A stretch of 64,000 nucleotides of DNA. Origin: Gemmatimonadota bacterium (GTDB taxonomy: Bacteria; Gemmatimonadota; Gemmatimonadetes; Longimicrobiales; Gaopeijiaceae). The translations under genes and the position numbers were made by a program. Shown in pieces: positions 51,726 through 59,720 of this stretch. Below the pieces are notes generated by a model, which was not told where the DNA came from, searched no databases, and saw only the letters and a program-made list of their open reading frames with translations. Every line of letters begins with the position of its first letter. Position 1 is the stretch's first letter. Location of the stretch: NCBI GenBank assembly GCA_041390105.1, contig JAWKQO010000001.1, positions 1,490,001 to 1,554,000 of the forward strand, given 5' to 3'.

Positions 51726-53357
51726 CTACCCGAGCGTGGCCGCGAAGGTGGGCATGCGGCGGTGATTGGTGGCCTGTTCGAACGCATACGCAATGCGAAT
51801 CAGAGTGGGCTCACTCCACGCTCGGCCGAAGAACGAGATGCCGAGCGGAAGGCCGCCCACGAAGCCCATGGGCACGCTGATGTCCGGGTAGCCGGCGATG
51901 GCAGCTGGACCCGCCGAGCTGCCCCCGTCCGCACGGTCACCCTTGATGTGGTCGGTGGGCCAGGGGATGTCCCGCGTGGGCGCAACGATAGCGTCCAGAT
52001 TGTGTTCAGCCATCAAGCGATCGATCCCGTCTTCCCGGTTGGCCCGCTGGATCGTGCGCTGGGCATTCAGATACTCGGGGTCCGTGAGCGGCCCCCGCGC
52101 CTGCGCCGCGATCATGCGCTCCTGCCCGAAATATGGCATCTCCCGATCCGCGTTGCGGATGTTGAACTCGATGACCTCGGCCAGGGTCTTCACCGGAGCG
52201 TCCGGCCCCAGCGTGGCCAGATACGCATTGAGGTCCGCCTTGAACTCGTACTCGAGCAAGGTCAGCGGCAGATTGTCGTTCCAGGCCGATTGCGTGAGGT
52301 TGGCCGGGTCGATGATGACGGCTCCCGCAGCCCGCATGGCCTCGACGGCATCCTCGAACAGCGCCGTGACGCGCGGATCGAAGCCGGTGAAGCTGCGGGC
52401 GACGCCGATGCGCGCACCGCGGAGGCCCGCTGGATCCAGGAACGGAGCGTAGTCGCTGAGGGCGTTCCCCTGACTGGCGGCGGTGGCCCCGTCCCGCGGG
52501 TCGACGCCGGTGAGCGGCCCCAGGAGCAGCGCCGCATCGCGTACCGTCCGGCACATGGGTCCGGCCGTGTCCTGGGAATGGGAGATCGGAATGATCCCCG
52601 AGCGACTCCATAGGCCCACGGTGGGCTTGATGCCCACGACTCCGTTGCTGGACGACGGACACATGATGGACCCCCCCGTCTCGGTGCCGATGGTCAAGGC
52701 GGCCAGATTCGCAGAAGCGGCGACGCCCGACCCCGAGCTGGAGCCGCACGGGTTGCGATCCAATGCGTACGGGTTGCGACACTGCCCGCCCCGCCCGCTC
52801 CACCCGCTCGTGGCGCGCTCACCGCGAAAATAGGCCCACTCGCTCAGGTTGAGCTTGGCCAGGATGATGGCGCCCGCTTCACGCAACTTCTGCGCGATGA
52901 ACGCGTCCGTGGGGGGGATGGAGCCCTCCAGGGCGAGGGAGCCCGCTGTCGTGGGCATGCGATCGTGCGTGTCGATGTTGTCCTTCAGCGCCACCGGGAT
53001 GCCGTGCAGCGGCCCCCTGACTCGGCCCGCCGCGCGCTCTGCGTCCAACTCCTCGGCGATCTGCAGGGCGTCCGGGTTGGTCTCGATGACCGCTCGTAGC
53101 TCCGGCCCCTGGGTGTTGAGGTCCGCAATCCGCTGCAGGTAGAGCTCGGTGATGGAGCGCGCCGAGCGCTCGCCCGTCTCCATGGCGCGCTGGAGCTGCT
53201 CGACAGTGACCTCATCGAGCTCGAAGGGCGGCACGGCCTCCCTCCCCTCGCGGCCGACGGGGGTGGATCCAGCCGGACCACAGCCGGACGTCCCCAGGGC
53301 CGCCGCCCCCATCCCCCCTGCCACGGTGGTCTCGATGAAGCGTCGACGGTCGATCAT
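51726..53357 (-). CDS. Amidase signature family enzyme, Tat-exported lipoprotein
   Basis: 543 residues from ATG 53357 (AGGAG 9 bases upstream); the frame continues upstream but without signal or ribosome site. The N-terminus is a clear Tat signal with lipobox (IDRRRFIETTVAGGMG, LGTSGC at C26). The amidase triad is present: K125 in PVALKDNIDT, the cis-Ser in NPCGSSSGSG and nucleophile S230 in IGTETGGSIMCPSS. Unlike the amidase at 26429 it has GSSSGS where GSSGG is usual. It probably hydrolyses peptide or amino-acid amides in the periplasm. Its start is divergent from a lipoprotein gene at 53495. Confidence 0.94.
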   Translation of the reverse strand: MIDRRRFIETTVAGGMGAAALGTSGCGPAGSTPVGREGREAVPPFELDEVTVEQLQRAMETGERSARSITELYLQRIADLNTQGPELRAVIETNPDALQIAEELDAERAAGRVRGPLHGIPVALKDNIDTHDRMPTTAGSLALEGSIPPTDAFIAQKLREAGAIILAKLNLSEWAYFRGERATSGWSGRGGQCRNPYALDRNPCGSSSGSGVAASANLAALTIGTETGGSIMCPSSSNGVVGIKPTVGLWSRSGIIPISHSQDTAGPMCRTVRDAALLLGPLTGVDPRDGATAASQGNALSDYAPFLDPAGLRGARIGVARSFTGFDPRVTALFEDAVEAMRAAGAVIIDPANLTQSAWNDNLPLTLLEYEFKADLNAYLATLGPDAPVKTLAEVIEFNIRNADREMPYFGQERMIAAQARGPLTDPEYLNAQRTIQRANREDGIDRLMAEHNLDAIVAPTRDIPWPTDHIKGDRADGGSSAGPAAIAGYPDISVPMGFVGGLPLGISFFGRAWSEPTLIRIAYAFEQATNHRRMPTFAATLG

Positions 53358-53494
53358 TGTCGTGCTCTCCTGGTCGGTGACGGGCGAGCGCACATGATAG
53401 GGTGGGGCCAGCGGCTGCGCAGCGACGGTGTCCAAAGGCGGCCCGCTTCGTCGCCTGGACTGCAAAGGCCACCTCCCCGAGCCCGGAGCACTCC

Positions 53495-54130
53495 ATGACC
53501 CGCGTCCCGTCCCTGCTGCTGGCCCTGGGGGCGATGGTTGCCGGATGTCACAGCGCGCCAACCGCTGCCGACCTGCCTCGCGAAGAGGACGCCCCCGAGG
53601 AGGCACCGCCCCCGCCCGACACCGTGGCCGGCTCTCTCAGGGGGTACGCGCTTCAGCTGGCCCCCGGAGCCCAGGCCATCTCTCTGATCGCCTCCGGACA
53701 GGACTCGGCGAGCTGCACGCAGGCGCGCGCGGGAGGGGCCTCCTACTCAGGCGTGATCAACGCCGGGTGGGTAGGCCGCGTCGAGGACACCCTGCGGCGT
53801 GGTGGGCGAGTGTTCATGCGACCGATCACGTCCTACTCGTTCGCCGGACGAGGACACATGACCTGGAGCCAGGACGCCCTCTTCACCGTCAACGCCTCTG
53901 CGTTGGGCTCATCCAAGCACAGTGACGAAGCGACCGATCCCATCGCCTTGGTGAGTACCGACGTCACACCGGAGTGGCCCGTTCGTGCCGGCCAGCTGCA
54001 CGGGGGCGACACGCTCCGCGTCGAACTGCAAGCGGAGGCCACGGCATCGTTGGGAGCCCTTTGTGGACAAAGCACGCTCGCCCAGGTGAAATGGCGTGTG
54101 TGGGGTGCGATCCTCTGGCTGGACGGCTGA
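53495..54130 (+). CDS. Putative lipoprotein of unknown function
   Basis: 211 residues from ATG 53495 (GGAG 7 bases upstream). The signal peptide ends in lipobox MVAGC. An acidic, Pro-rich linker (EEDAPEEAPPPPD) leads to a beta-rich domain with DSASCTQARAGGASYSGV and a second Cys near the end (GALCGQSTLAQVKW), a possible disulfide. I recognise no family. It is divergent from the Tat amidase across 137 bases and converges on the gamma-glutamyltransferase gene. Confidence 0.7.
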   Translation: MTRVPSLLLALGAMVAGCHSAPTAADLPREEDAPEEAPPPPDTVAGSLRGYALQLAPGAQAISLIASGQDSASCTQARAGGASYSGVINAGWVGRVEDTLRRGGRVFMRPITSYSFAGRGHMTWSQDALFTVNASALGSSKHSDEATDPIALVSTDVTPEWPVRAGQLHGGDTLRVELQAEATASLGALCGQSTLAQVKWRVWGAILWLDG

Positions 54131-54205
54131 GAACGCTCGACGCCACAGCCCCGGCCGTGGGAAGCCTCGGCGTGTCGCGATGACCGCAGCGTCTGGGGGC
54201 GCCGG

Positions 54206-56056
54206 TCAGTCCCAGACCACGCCGTAGTCGTCGCCGTGATTGCTCGACCCGCCCCAGAAGCTGCCGTGCGCCCAGTCGAAGAAGATGGCGTTGATGGGCC
54301 CTGAGGTCCGCTCGGCGAAGGTCAGCAAGTAGCCCATCCGCCTCAACTCCGCCTGCACCCAGGGAGGCGTCGCGTCCTGCACCAGCATGCGACCCGGCGC
54401 GATGTCGCGATTTCCGAACGAGCTGCGCATCTGGAACGAATTGATGTTGGCGGCCTCGACGGCCTCCTGCACGTTCATGTCGAATTCCACCACGTTCAGA
54501 AAGAACTGGAGCAGGTTCTGATCCTGACTGTCTCCGCCTTGTACGGCGAAGCTCAGGAACGGCCGCCCATCCTTCAAGGCCAGCGAAGGCGTCAGGGTGG
54601 CCCGCGGCCGTTTGCCCGGCTCGATGACGTTGTAAGGGCCGTCCTCGGCGTCGACGACGAACGACTGAGCTCGTTGGCTCATGCCGATTCCGGTTCGGCC
54701 CGCGATCACGGCTGGCACCCACCCTCCGGACGGTGTGATGGAGACCACCCATCCCTCCTCGTCGGCCGCCTGCACCGAGGTGGTGCCCATGTAGAAATCC
54801 TCTTCGTACTCCTCGAGCTCGGCGGGGGTCATGCCGTCCGTGACGGCTCGCGATCCCGCATTCCAACGGGCCAACAGCTCCGTGAACGGGTTGACTCCTC
54901 CCTGATGCGGGTAGGGGTCGCCCGGCCCCACTGCAGGGTCGTTCTTGCTCCAGTCGATCTGTTGTGCGCGCTCCCGGGCGTAGTCCTTGGACAAGAGCCC
55001 CGCGATCGGCTCCTCTGGCGGAAAATAGGGATCTCCGTAGTAGAAATCGCGGTCGGCGAAGGCGAGGTTCATGGCCTGATAGAGGGCGTGCATGTAGCGG
55101 GCGCTGTTGTACCCCATCGACTTCAGGTCGACGTTCTCGAGGATGTTCAGCGCCTGCAACAGGACGGGTCCCTGCACCCAGTGCGTGAGTTTGTAGACCT
55201 CGATCCCTTTGTAGGTCGTCTTGACCGGCTCCTCGATGTACTCCCTCCAGTTCGCCAGGTCGTCCATGGTCACCCGCGAACCCTGCTCCCGTGCGCCCCG
55301 CACATACTCCTGAGCGATGTCACCCCGGTAGAAGCGCTGGTAGGCCGCGTGGATGGCCTCCTTTCGGCTCTTGCCCTCGGACAAGGCCTGGGCCTCCGCC
55401 TCCACGAGCTTGTGTAATGTCGCCGCCAGATCACGCTGCACGAAGATCTCACCGACCTCGGGAGCCTCCCCCTCGGGGAAGAAGACCGCCGCCGTGTAGG
55501 GCCACGTCTTCATGAGCTGAGCCTCGGCCCCGATGCGACGCGCGGCATCGGCCTCCATGGGGTATCCCCCCTCGGCCATCTCGATGGCGGGGGCCAGTAC
55601 GTCCGCGAGCGAGAGCGTTCCCCACTCGGCCAACATGCGCATGAGTCCGCCCGGAGTTCCGGGCGTCACCATGGCGTCCACCCCGGTCTCGGGTGGGTAG
55701 CGCATCCCCTGCTCGCGGAAGTACTCGGGCGTCGCTCCGGTGGGAGCCGCCCCCAGCGCGTTGAGCCCGATCACCCGACGCTCGCCGGGGTGATAGATGA
55801 GCGCCTGCGTCTCCCCACCCCACGACAGGACGTCCCACATGGTCGCGGTCGCCGCCAGCATCGCCGCGGCCGCGTCGACGGCGTTGCCCCCCTTCTGGAA
55901 CATCATCGCCCCGGCGGTCGCGGCCATCGGTTTGCCGGTGATGGCGATCCAGTGTTTCCCGTGCAGCACCGGCTTCTGGGTGCGTTGGGCGTGCGCCGCC
56001 GCGGGTGCGAGACAGAGGAAGCAGGCCAGAGCGGTCAGGCGGACGAGCGTGCGCAT
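54206..56056 (-). CDS. Gamma-glutamyltransferase family protein
   Basis: 616 residues; signal peptide 1-23 (cut after AHAQ), so periplasmic. GGTs are Ntn hydrolases that cleave themselves before a Thr and then transfer or hydrolyse gamma-glutamyl groups, as in glutathione. The cleavage site is readable: MGTTSVQAADEEGWVVSIT places T425 at the nucleophile when aligned with TTHYSVVDKDG of the E. coli enzyme; TT is followed by SV in place of HY. Other conserved parts are GGNAVDAAAAML, TPGTPGG, HALYQAMNLAFADRDFYYGD and RPRATLTPSLALKDG. Length is slightly above usual. The active-site His/Tyr exchange may change substrate choice. Confidence 0.92.
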   Translation of the reverse strand: MRTLVRLTALACFLCLAPAAAHAQRTQKPVLHGKHWIAITGKPMAATAGAMMFQKGGNAVDAAAAMLAATATMWDVLSWGGETQALIYHPGERRVIGLNALGAAPTGATPEYFREQGMRYPPETGVDAMVTPGTPGGLMRMLAEWGTLSLADVLAPAIEMAEGGYPMEADAARRIGAEAQLMKTWPYTAAVFFPEGEAPEVGEIFVQRDLAATLHKLVEAEAQALSEGKSRKEAIHAAYQRFYRGDIAQEYVRGAREQGSRVTMDDLANWREYIEEPVKTTYKGIEVYKLTHWVQGPVLLQALNILENVDLKSMGYNSARYMHALYQAMNLAFADRDFYYGDPYFPPEEPIAGLLSKDYARERAQQIDWSKNDPAVGPGDPYPHQGGVNPFTELLARWNAGSRAVTDGMTPAELEEYEEDFYMGTTSVQAADEEGWVVSITPSGGWVPAVIAGRTGIGMSQRAQSFVVDAEDGPYNVIEPGKRPRATLTPSLALKDGRPFLSFAVQGGDSQDQNLLQFFLNVVEFDMNVQEAVEAANINSFQMRSSFGNRDIAPGRMLVQDATPPWVQAELRRMGYLLTFAERTSGPINAIFFDWAHGSFWGGSSNHGDDYGVVWD

Positions 56057-56218
56057 GGGGCGAGTCTCGGCTCGGGGATCGGCGGTCCCCGCAACGTAGG
56101 TCCACGCCCAACCCCCTGGCGAGTCGCCCGGGCGTTCCCAGCGGCGGAGGCGGGCCTCCGTTTAGACCTGATCTGGATCGGCGGTGCGCCTACGCTCGCG
56201 GCAGGCCGGCGGGGTCGG

Positions 56219-56644
56219 TCACTCCGCCACGAGGATGAGCGGCACCCGCGAGGCTTTTCCCGGACGCCGCGGCGACACGCGGTCATAGAGCTCCTGGAAG
56301 GAGCGCCGCAGGCAGACATGGGCGTACGCCGTTCCGATCGCCTTGCCGATGCCTGCCCCCACCGCCGTCGCCGCCGCCCCCACCCACCAGGCGGGGACTC
56401 CCAGCCACGGGGAACCCTGGCCGCGGGTCCAGACGGTGACCAGCCCCAGCGCCAGCAGGGCCGCGAACCCTGCGGCTCGCCAGGCCCGATTCGCGAGCAG
56501 CGCATTGAGCCGCTCCTGGAACGCGAGGTTCTCGGCCGGCGTCAGCGCGCCCAATCCAAGGGCCACGGTCCCCGCGAATCCCTTGGACCACAGGCGAACG
56601 CCACCGGCCAGGATGCGGACCTGGATGGGATGCTCGATCAGCAT
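56219..56644 (-). CDS. Unknown small membrane protein
   Basis: 141 residues from ATG 56644, with only a G-rich leader upstream; a longer start at 56737 adds an unlikely basic segment. Two membrane segments are likely (about 60-80, AAGFAALLALGLVTVW; 85-108, AWWVGAAATAVGAGIGKAIG), the second with small residues spaced like helix-packing motifs. The ends are soluble. Function and family are not recognised. An 8-bp hairpin lies 23 bases upstream of the start, on the leader. Confidence 0.6.
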   Translation of the reverse strand: MLIEHPIQVRILAGGVRLWSKGFAGTVALGLGALTPAENLAFQERLNALLANRAWRAAGFAALLALGLVTVWTRGQGSPWLGVPAWWVGAAATAVGAGIGKAIGTAYAHVCLRRSFQELYDRVSPRRPGKASRVPLILVAE

Positions 56645-56952
56645 GGCTGCCCCCCGAAGCGGCTGGGGCCTCCCCCGGTGGGAGGCCGCACACCTCCCAG
56701 GCGCGGAAACCAGGAGAGACCGGCCACCCAAGGCCAAACGCGAGAAATCCCGGGCCTGTGTCCGTCGTTACAGATGGTCGCCCCGTTCAGCCGGCGCACC
56801 CTACCCCGACATCCGCACGGGACTCCGCGCTGCACCGCCCGCTTCAGGCCGGTCCCCCCCACCGGCACCTGCCCTAGGTAGTCTTGCCGGCGTCGGGGCG
56901 GCCCGCAGGGGGGGGCCGTGTGGAAACGAGTTCCTTGGTGTCCCGGGCGGTT
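56645..56952. other. Intergenic region with hairpin, no gene
   Basis: 308 bases between two minus-strand genes (starts at 56644 and stop at 56953). It contains the hairpin at 56667-56687 and several G- and C-runs. No ORF with coding character is visible on either strand, and no promoter stands out. Confidence 0.5.
56667..56687 (-). terminator. 8-bp perfect hairpin in the leader of the 56644 gene
   Basis: GGCCTCCC and GGGAGGCC flank a 5-base CCGGT loop, 23-43 bases upstream of the start codon. It may be an attenuator or a terminator of upstream transcription. There is no T-run. Confidence 0.4.
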
Positions 56953-57180
56953 CTAGCGGGACGACTCCTCGTCCAACATCCGGGCCCGCTCCGCAGCCGC
57001 ATCCTGGGCTCGGATCGCGGTTCCCACCGCCTTGGCCCCGGGAATGGGCATGGTGGCGACCAGGGAGTCCTTCTGATGGCGGGTCAATTCCGGCGCCGGC
57101 TCCTCGGCCTGGGACGCGCGCCCCGGACACGCCGCGCCCAGCAGGGCGGCGCACAGGGCGAGGGAAGCCAATCGTCGCAT
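56953..57180 (-). CDS. Small lipoprotein of unknown function
   Basis: 75 residues from ATG 57180, with AGGAG 6 bases upstream. The signal peptide is followed by a lipobox LLGAAC, so the mature protein has only about 55 residues. It is charged and helical, with PELTRHQKDSLVATMPIPGA and QDAAAERARMLDEESSR, coiled-coil-like at the end. No family recognised. It is divergent from the M19 dipeptidase across 104 bases. Confidence 0.7.
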   Translation of the reverse strand: MRRLASLALCAALLGAACPGRASQAEEPAPELTRHQKDSLVATMPIPGAKAVGTAIRAQDAAAERARMLDEESSR

Positions 57181-57284
57181 GGCGGTCTCCTGGGCGGATG
57201 ATCCATGTGGGGCCTGAGCTCCGCACCCGGGGGTGCAGTTTCCATGCCCACGCCCTACCCTGGGGAGAACCACGGGAGGATTCC

Positions 57285-58367
57285 ATGAACCGCCGGGACT
57301 TCGTCCGCGCCGCTGCCCTCACCTCACTGGCGCCACCGCTCATCCAACCCGGACGTGCGAGTGCACGCCGCGACCAGCACGACCCACGAGCCCTGATCAT
57401 GGACGCCATGGGAGAGCTGCGGACGATCTACGAATCCGCCCTGGTGCGCGAGATGCTCGCCAGCGGCATGGACTCCATCACGGTCACGCTCTGCGATCCC
57501 AAGCCGGTGGGTGCGGAAGGCCTCGAGTTGGCCGTGAACGGACTCCTCGAGTACGACCGCTATCTGGCTGCCCACCCGGAGCTGTTCATCAAGGCCACAC
57601 GCGCCGCGGACGTGGAGCGCGCACGGCGCTCCGGTCGTATGGCGGTCTTCTATCTCTACCAGAACTCGGAGCAGTTCGGCGGTGATCTGGACCGAGTGGA
57701 TCTGTTCCACCGACTGGGTCTGCGCAGCTGCCAGATCACGTACAACGACCGCAACCGCGCGGGGGTGGGCTGTCGTCAGGCCGGCGACGCGGGCGGCCTG
57801 ACGGATTTCGGTCGCGCCTTGATCGACCGGATGAACGGCATCGGGATGCTCGTGGACCTCTCGCATGCCAACATGCAGACGATGGCAGACGCCATCGAGG
57901 CCTCTCGGGTGCCCGTTCACATCTCGCACACCGCCTGCGACGCGGTCTACCCACACGAGCGTAACACCACGGATGCCAACCTCCGTGCCCTGGCGGACCG
58001 AGGCGGCGTGGTGGGGATCTGTCAGCTGCGGCCGTTCCTCACCGAGAAGAAGCGGGACAACCTGCACACCTACTTCCGCCACATCGATCATGCCGTGCAA
58101 ACCGCGGGTGTCGAGCACGTCTGCATAGGGTCCGACCGGGATCACCGCGTCATCGAGATGACCCCCGAGTACGAAGCAGAGCTGCGCGCGGAAGAAGGTA
58201 GCCAGGTGCAGAGCACCGAGCTCCCCTACTTCATCGACGAGCTGAACGGGCCCCGGCGAATGGAAGTGGTATGGGACGGAATCGCGGGACTGGGCTATTC
58301 CGGAGACGACGTGGAGCGGATTATGGGCCGCAATCTCCTTCGCCTCTACGAGGAGGTCATAGGCTGA
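57285..58367 (+). CDS. Membrane dipeptidase (M19) family protein with altered metal site
   Basis: 360 residues from ATG 57285, preceded by GGGAGGA. The N-terminus is a Tat-type signal (MNRRDFVRAAALTSLAPP). The amidohydrolase barrel keeps several M19 parts: H194 in VDLSHAN, H215 in VHISHTACDAVY, ITYNDRNR and D284 in CIGSDRDH. Other metal ligands are altered. Where renal-type dipeptidases have DGHND, this protein has D40-AMG-E44, lacking the His and replacing the Asp. Where they have the bridging Glu (GIEGG), this one has Q126 in FYLYQNSEQFGG. It is therefore a divergent member with a changed or lost binuclear zinc site; dipeptidase activity should not be assumed. Confidence 0.87.
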   Translation: MNRRDFVRAAALTSLAPPLIQPGRASARRDQHDPRALIMDAMGELRTIYESALVREMLASGMDSITVTLCDPKPVGAEGLELAVNGLLEYDRYLAAHPELFIKATRAADVERARRSGRMAVFYLYQNSEQFGGDLDRVDLFHRLGLRSCQITYNDRNRAGVGCRQAGDAGGLTDFGRALIDRMNGIGMLVDLSHANMQTMADAIEASRVPVHISHTACDAVYPHERNTTDANLRALADRGGVVGICQLRPFLTEKKRDNLHTYFRHIDHAVQTAGVEHVCIGSDRDHRVIEMTPEYEAELRAEEGSQVQSTELPYFIDELNGPRRMEVVWDGIAGLGYSGDDVERIMGRNLLRLYEEVIG

Positions 58368-58552
58368 GCGCAGAGCGAGGCCCACCTCCCGTCCGCACCG
58401 AGCTCGGCAGCGGCCGTGCGCCGCGGCGCTGCCATGATGGTAGAGAGCCCCGTTTGTCGCTTTGTGGATGAAGGGCCCTGCGCTTGCCTCCCAGGAGTCG
58501 GGTAGGGGCCGGCTCGAATCTCCGCCCCATTCTCCGGACGCCGACCGCGACG

Positions 58553-58801
58553 ATGCGCCTCTCGCCAGCCCGTTGGGCCCGCCTGGAGTCCCTGTTTCAT
58601 CGCGCTGCGGGACTCGGGAGCGGCGAGCAGGCGCGCTTCATCGAGGCGGAATGTGCGGACGACCCCGAGATGGGGCAGGAGCTCGCTTCGCTGCTGCAGG
58701 CCGTCGGACGGACGCCCGAAGGCCTGCGCGTAGCACAGGACCTGGTCAGCCGGGCCATCGAAACCCACACCTCCCGGATGCGTCGCTCGGGAGAGCCGTA
58801 G
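58553..58801 (+). CDS. Stand-alone homologue of a protein-kinase N-terminal segment
   Basis: 82 residues from ATG 58553; a TTG at 58484 is an alternative, and neither has a strong ribosome site. The sequence SPARWARLESLFHRAAGLG and ARFIEAECADDPEMGQELAS, LLQAVG is the type of roughly 80-residue helical segment found before the catalytic domain of bacterial Ser/Thr kinases in Gemmatimonadota and Acidobacteriota (ERWxRVExLFxxAL, FLxxAC..DPxLRxEVxSLL). Here no kinase domain follows; the next gene in frame is unrelated. It is either a decayed kinase or an independent small protein. Confidence 0.6.
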   Translation: MRLSPARWARLESLFHRAAGLGSGEQARFIEAECADDPEMGQELASLLQAVGRTPEGLRVAQDLVSRAIETHTSRMRRSGEP

Positions 58802-58874
58802 CGCGGGGGAAGACGGAGAGCAGGGTTCTCCGGCCCGGGGGCACTCCCGACCCCGGCTGGACGTAGTATTGACC

Positions 58875-59681
58875 ATGTTGCCTCTGCCCGCCTCCCGCCT
58901 GCCGCTCCTGGGCATGTTGCTGGGAAGCGTGCTGTTGACGCCGCCCGAAACGGGCACACCGCGACTCCCGCCTCCGGGGCAGCCCATCAGCGCCCAGGAG
59001 TTCTTCCAGGCCGCGCCAGCCGGATACGACTTCTACTTCACACGCGCGGTCTATGGCACTGGCTTGGCGCGCGGTTTCCGGCGCTACGCTTCCTGGGCCA
59101 CCGACTTCCCCAAGGCAGACGAGCAGTTCGTGATCGTGATCGATCGCACGCTGGAGCTGCTGGACGTCTACCAGGGCGTCAACCCCGTGCGGCTGGACGA
59201 TCCGGAGCTTCGGCGCTTCCCCTTCCTGTACATGCTCGAGGTCGGCTACATGAGCCTCTCGGACGAGGAGGTCCGCGGTCTGCGCGACTACCTCCTCTCC
59301 GGTGGTTTCCTGGTGGTGGACGACTTCTGGGGCACTGCGGAGTGGAACAACTTCGAGTACGAGATGCGTCGCGTCTTCCCCGAGCTCCCCATCGTCGAGC
59401 TGGGAACCGATCACCAACTCTTCAACACGTTCTACGACATCGAGGAGATCAAGCAGGTCCCGGCCGCCAACAATCTCTACCGGCGCTACGAACGGGACGG
59501 CATCGTGCCCCACATCCGAGGCATCCATGACGACAAGGGCCGCCTGATGATGGTGATCAACTGGAACAGCGACCTGGGCGATGCCTGGGAATGGTCCGAG
59601 CGCCCCGAGTATCCCTTCGACCTGTCGTCGTACGCCTACAAGCTGGCGGTCAACTTCATCATCTACTCGTTGACGCACTGA
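58875..59681 (+). CDS. DUF4159-like secreted protein
   Basis: 268 residues from ATG 58875 (a TTG two codons earlier is possible). A signal peptide of about 24 residues (LLGMLLGSVLLTPPE) precedes a domain with RYASWATDFPKADEQFVIVI, ELRRFPFLYMLEVGYMSLSD, GGFLVVDDFWGTAEWNNFEY and a C-terminal YKLAVNFIIYSLTH. This matches DUF4159, a Rossmann-like or GATase-like fold of unknown role, often near sigma factor or membrane MoxR/VWA clusters in other bacteria. Here none of these surrounds it. It converges on the ADOP permease with a 39-base gap. Confidence 0.82.
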   Translation: MLPLPASRLPLLGMLLGSVLLTPPETGTPRLPPPGQPISAQEFFQAAPAGYDFYFTRAVYGTGLARGFRRYASWATDFPKADEQFVIVIDRTLELLDVYQGVNPVRLDDPELRRFPFLYMLEVGYMSLSDEEVRGLRDYLLSGGFLVVDDFWGTAEWNNFEYEMRRVFPELPIVELGTDHQLFNTFYDIEEIKQVPAANNLYRRYERDGIVPHIRGIHDDKGRLMMVINWNSDLGDAWEWSERPEYPFDLSSYAYKLAVNFIIYSLTH

Positions 59682-59720
59682 GCTCTGCCCGCCCCTCCCC
59701 CGGGCGCTCGCCCTCGTCGA

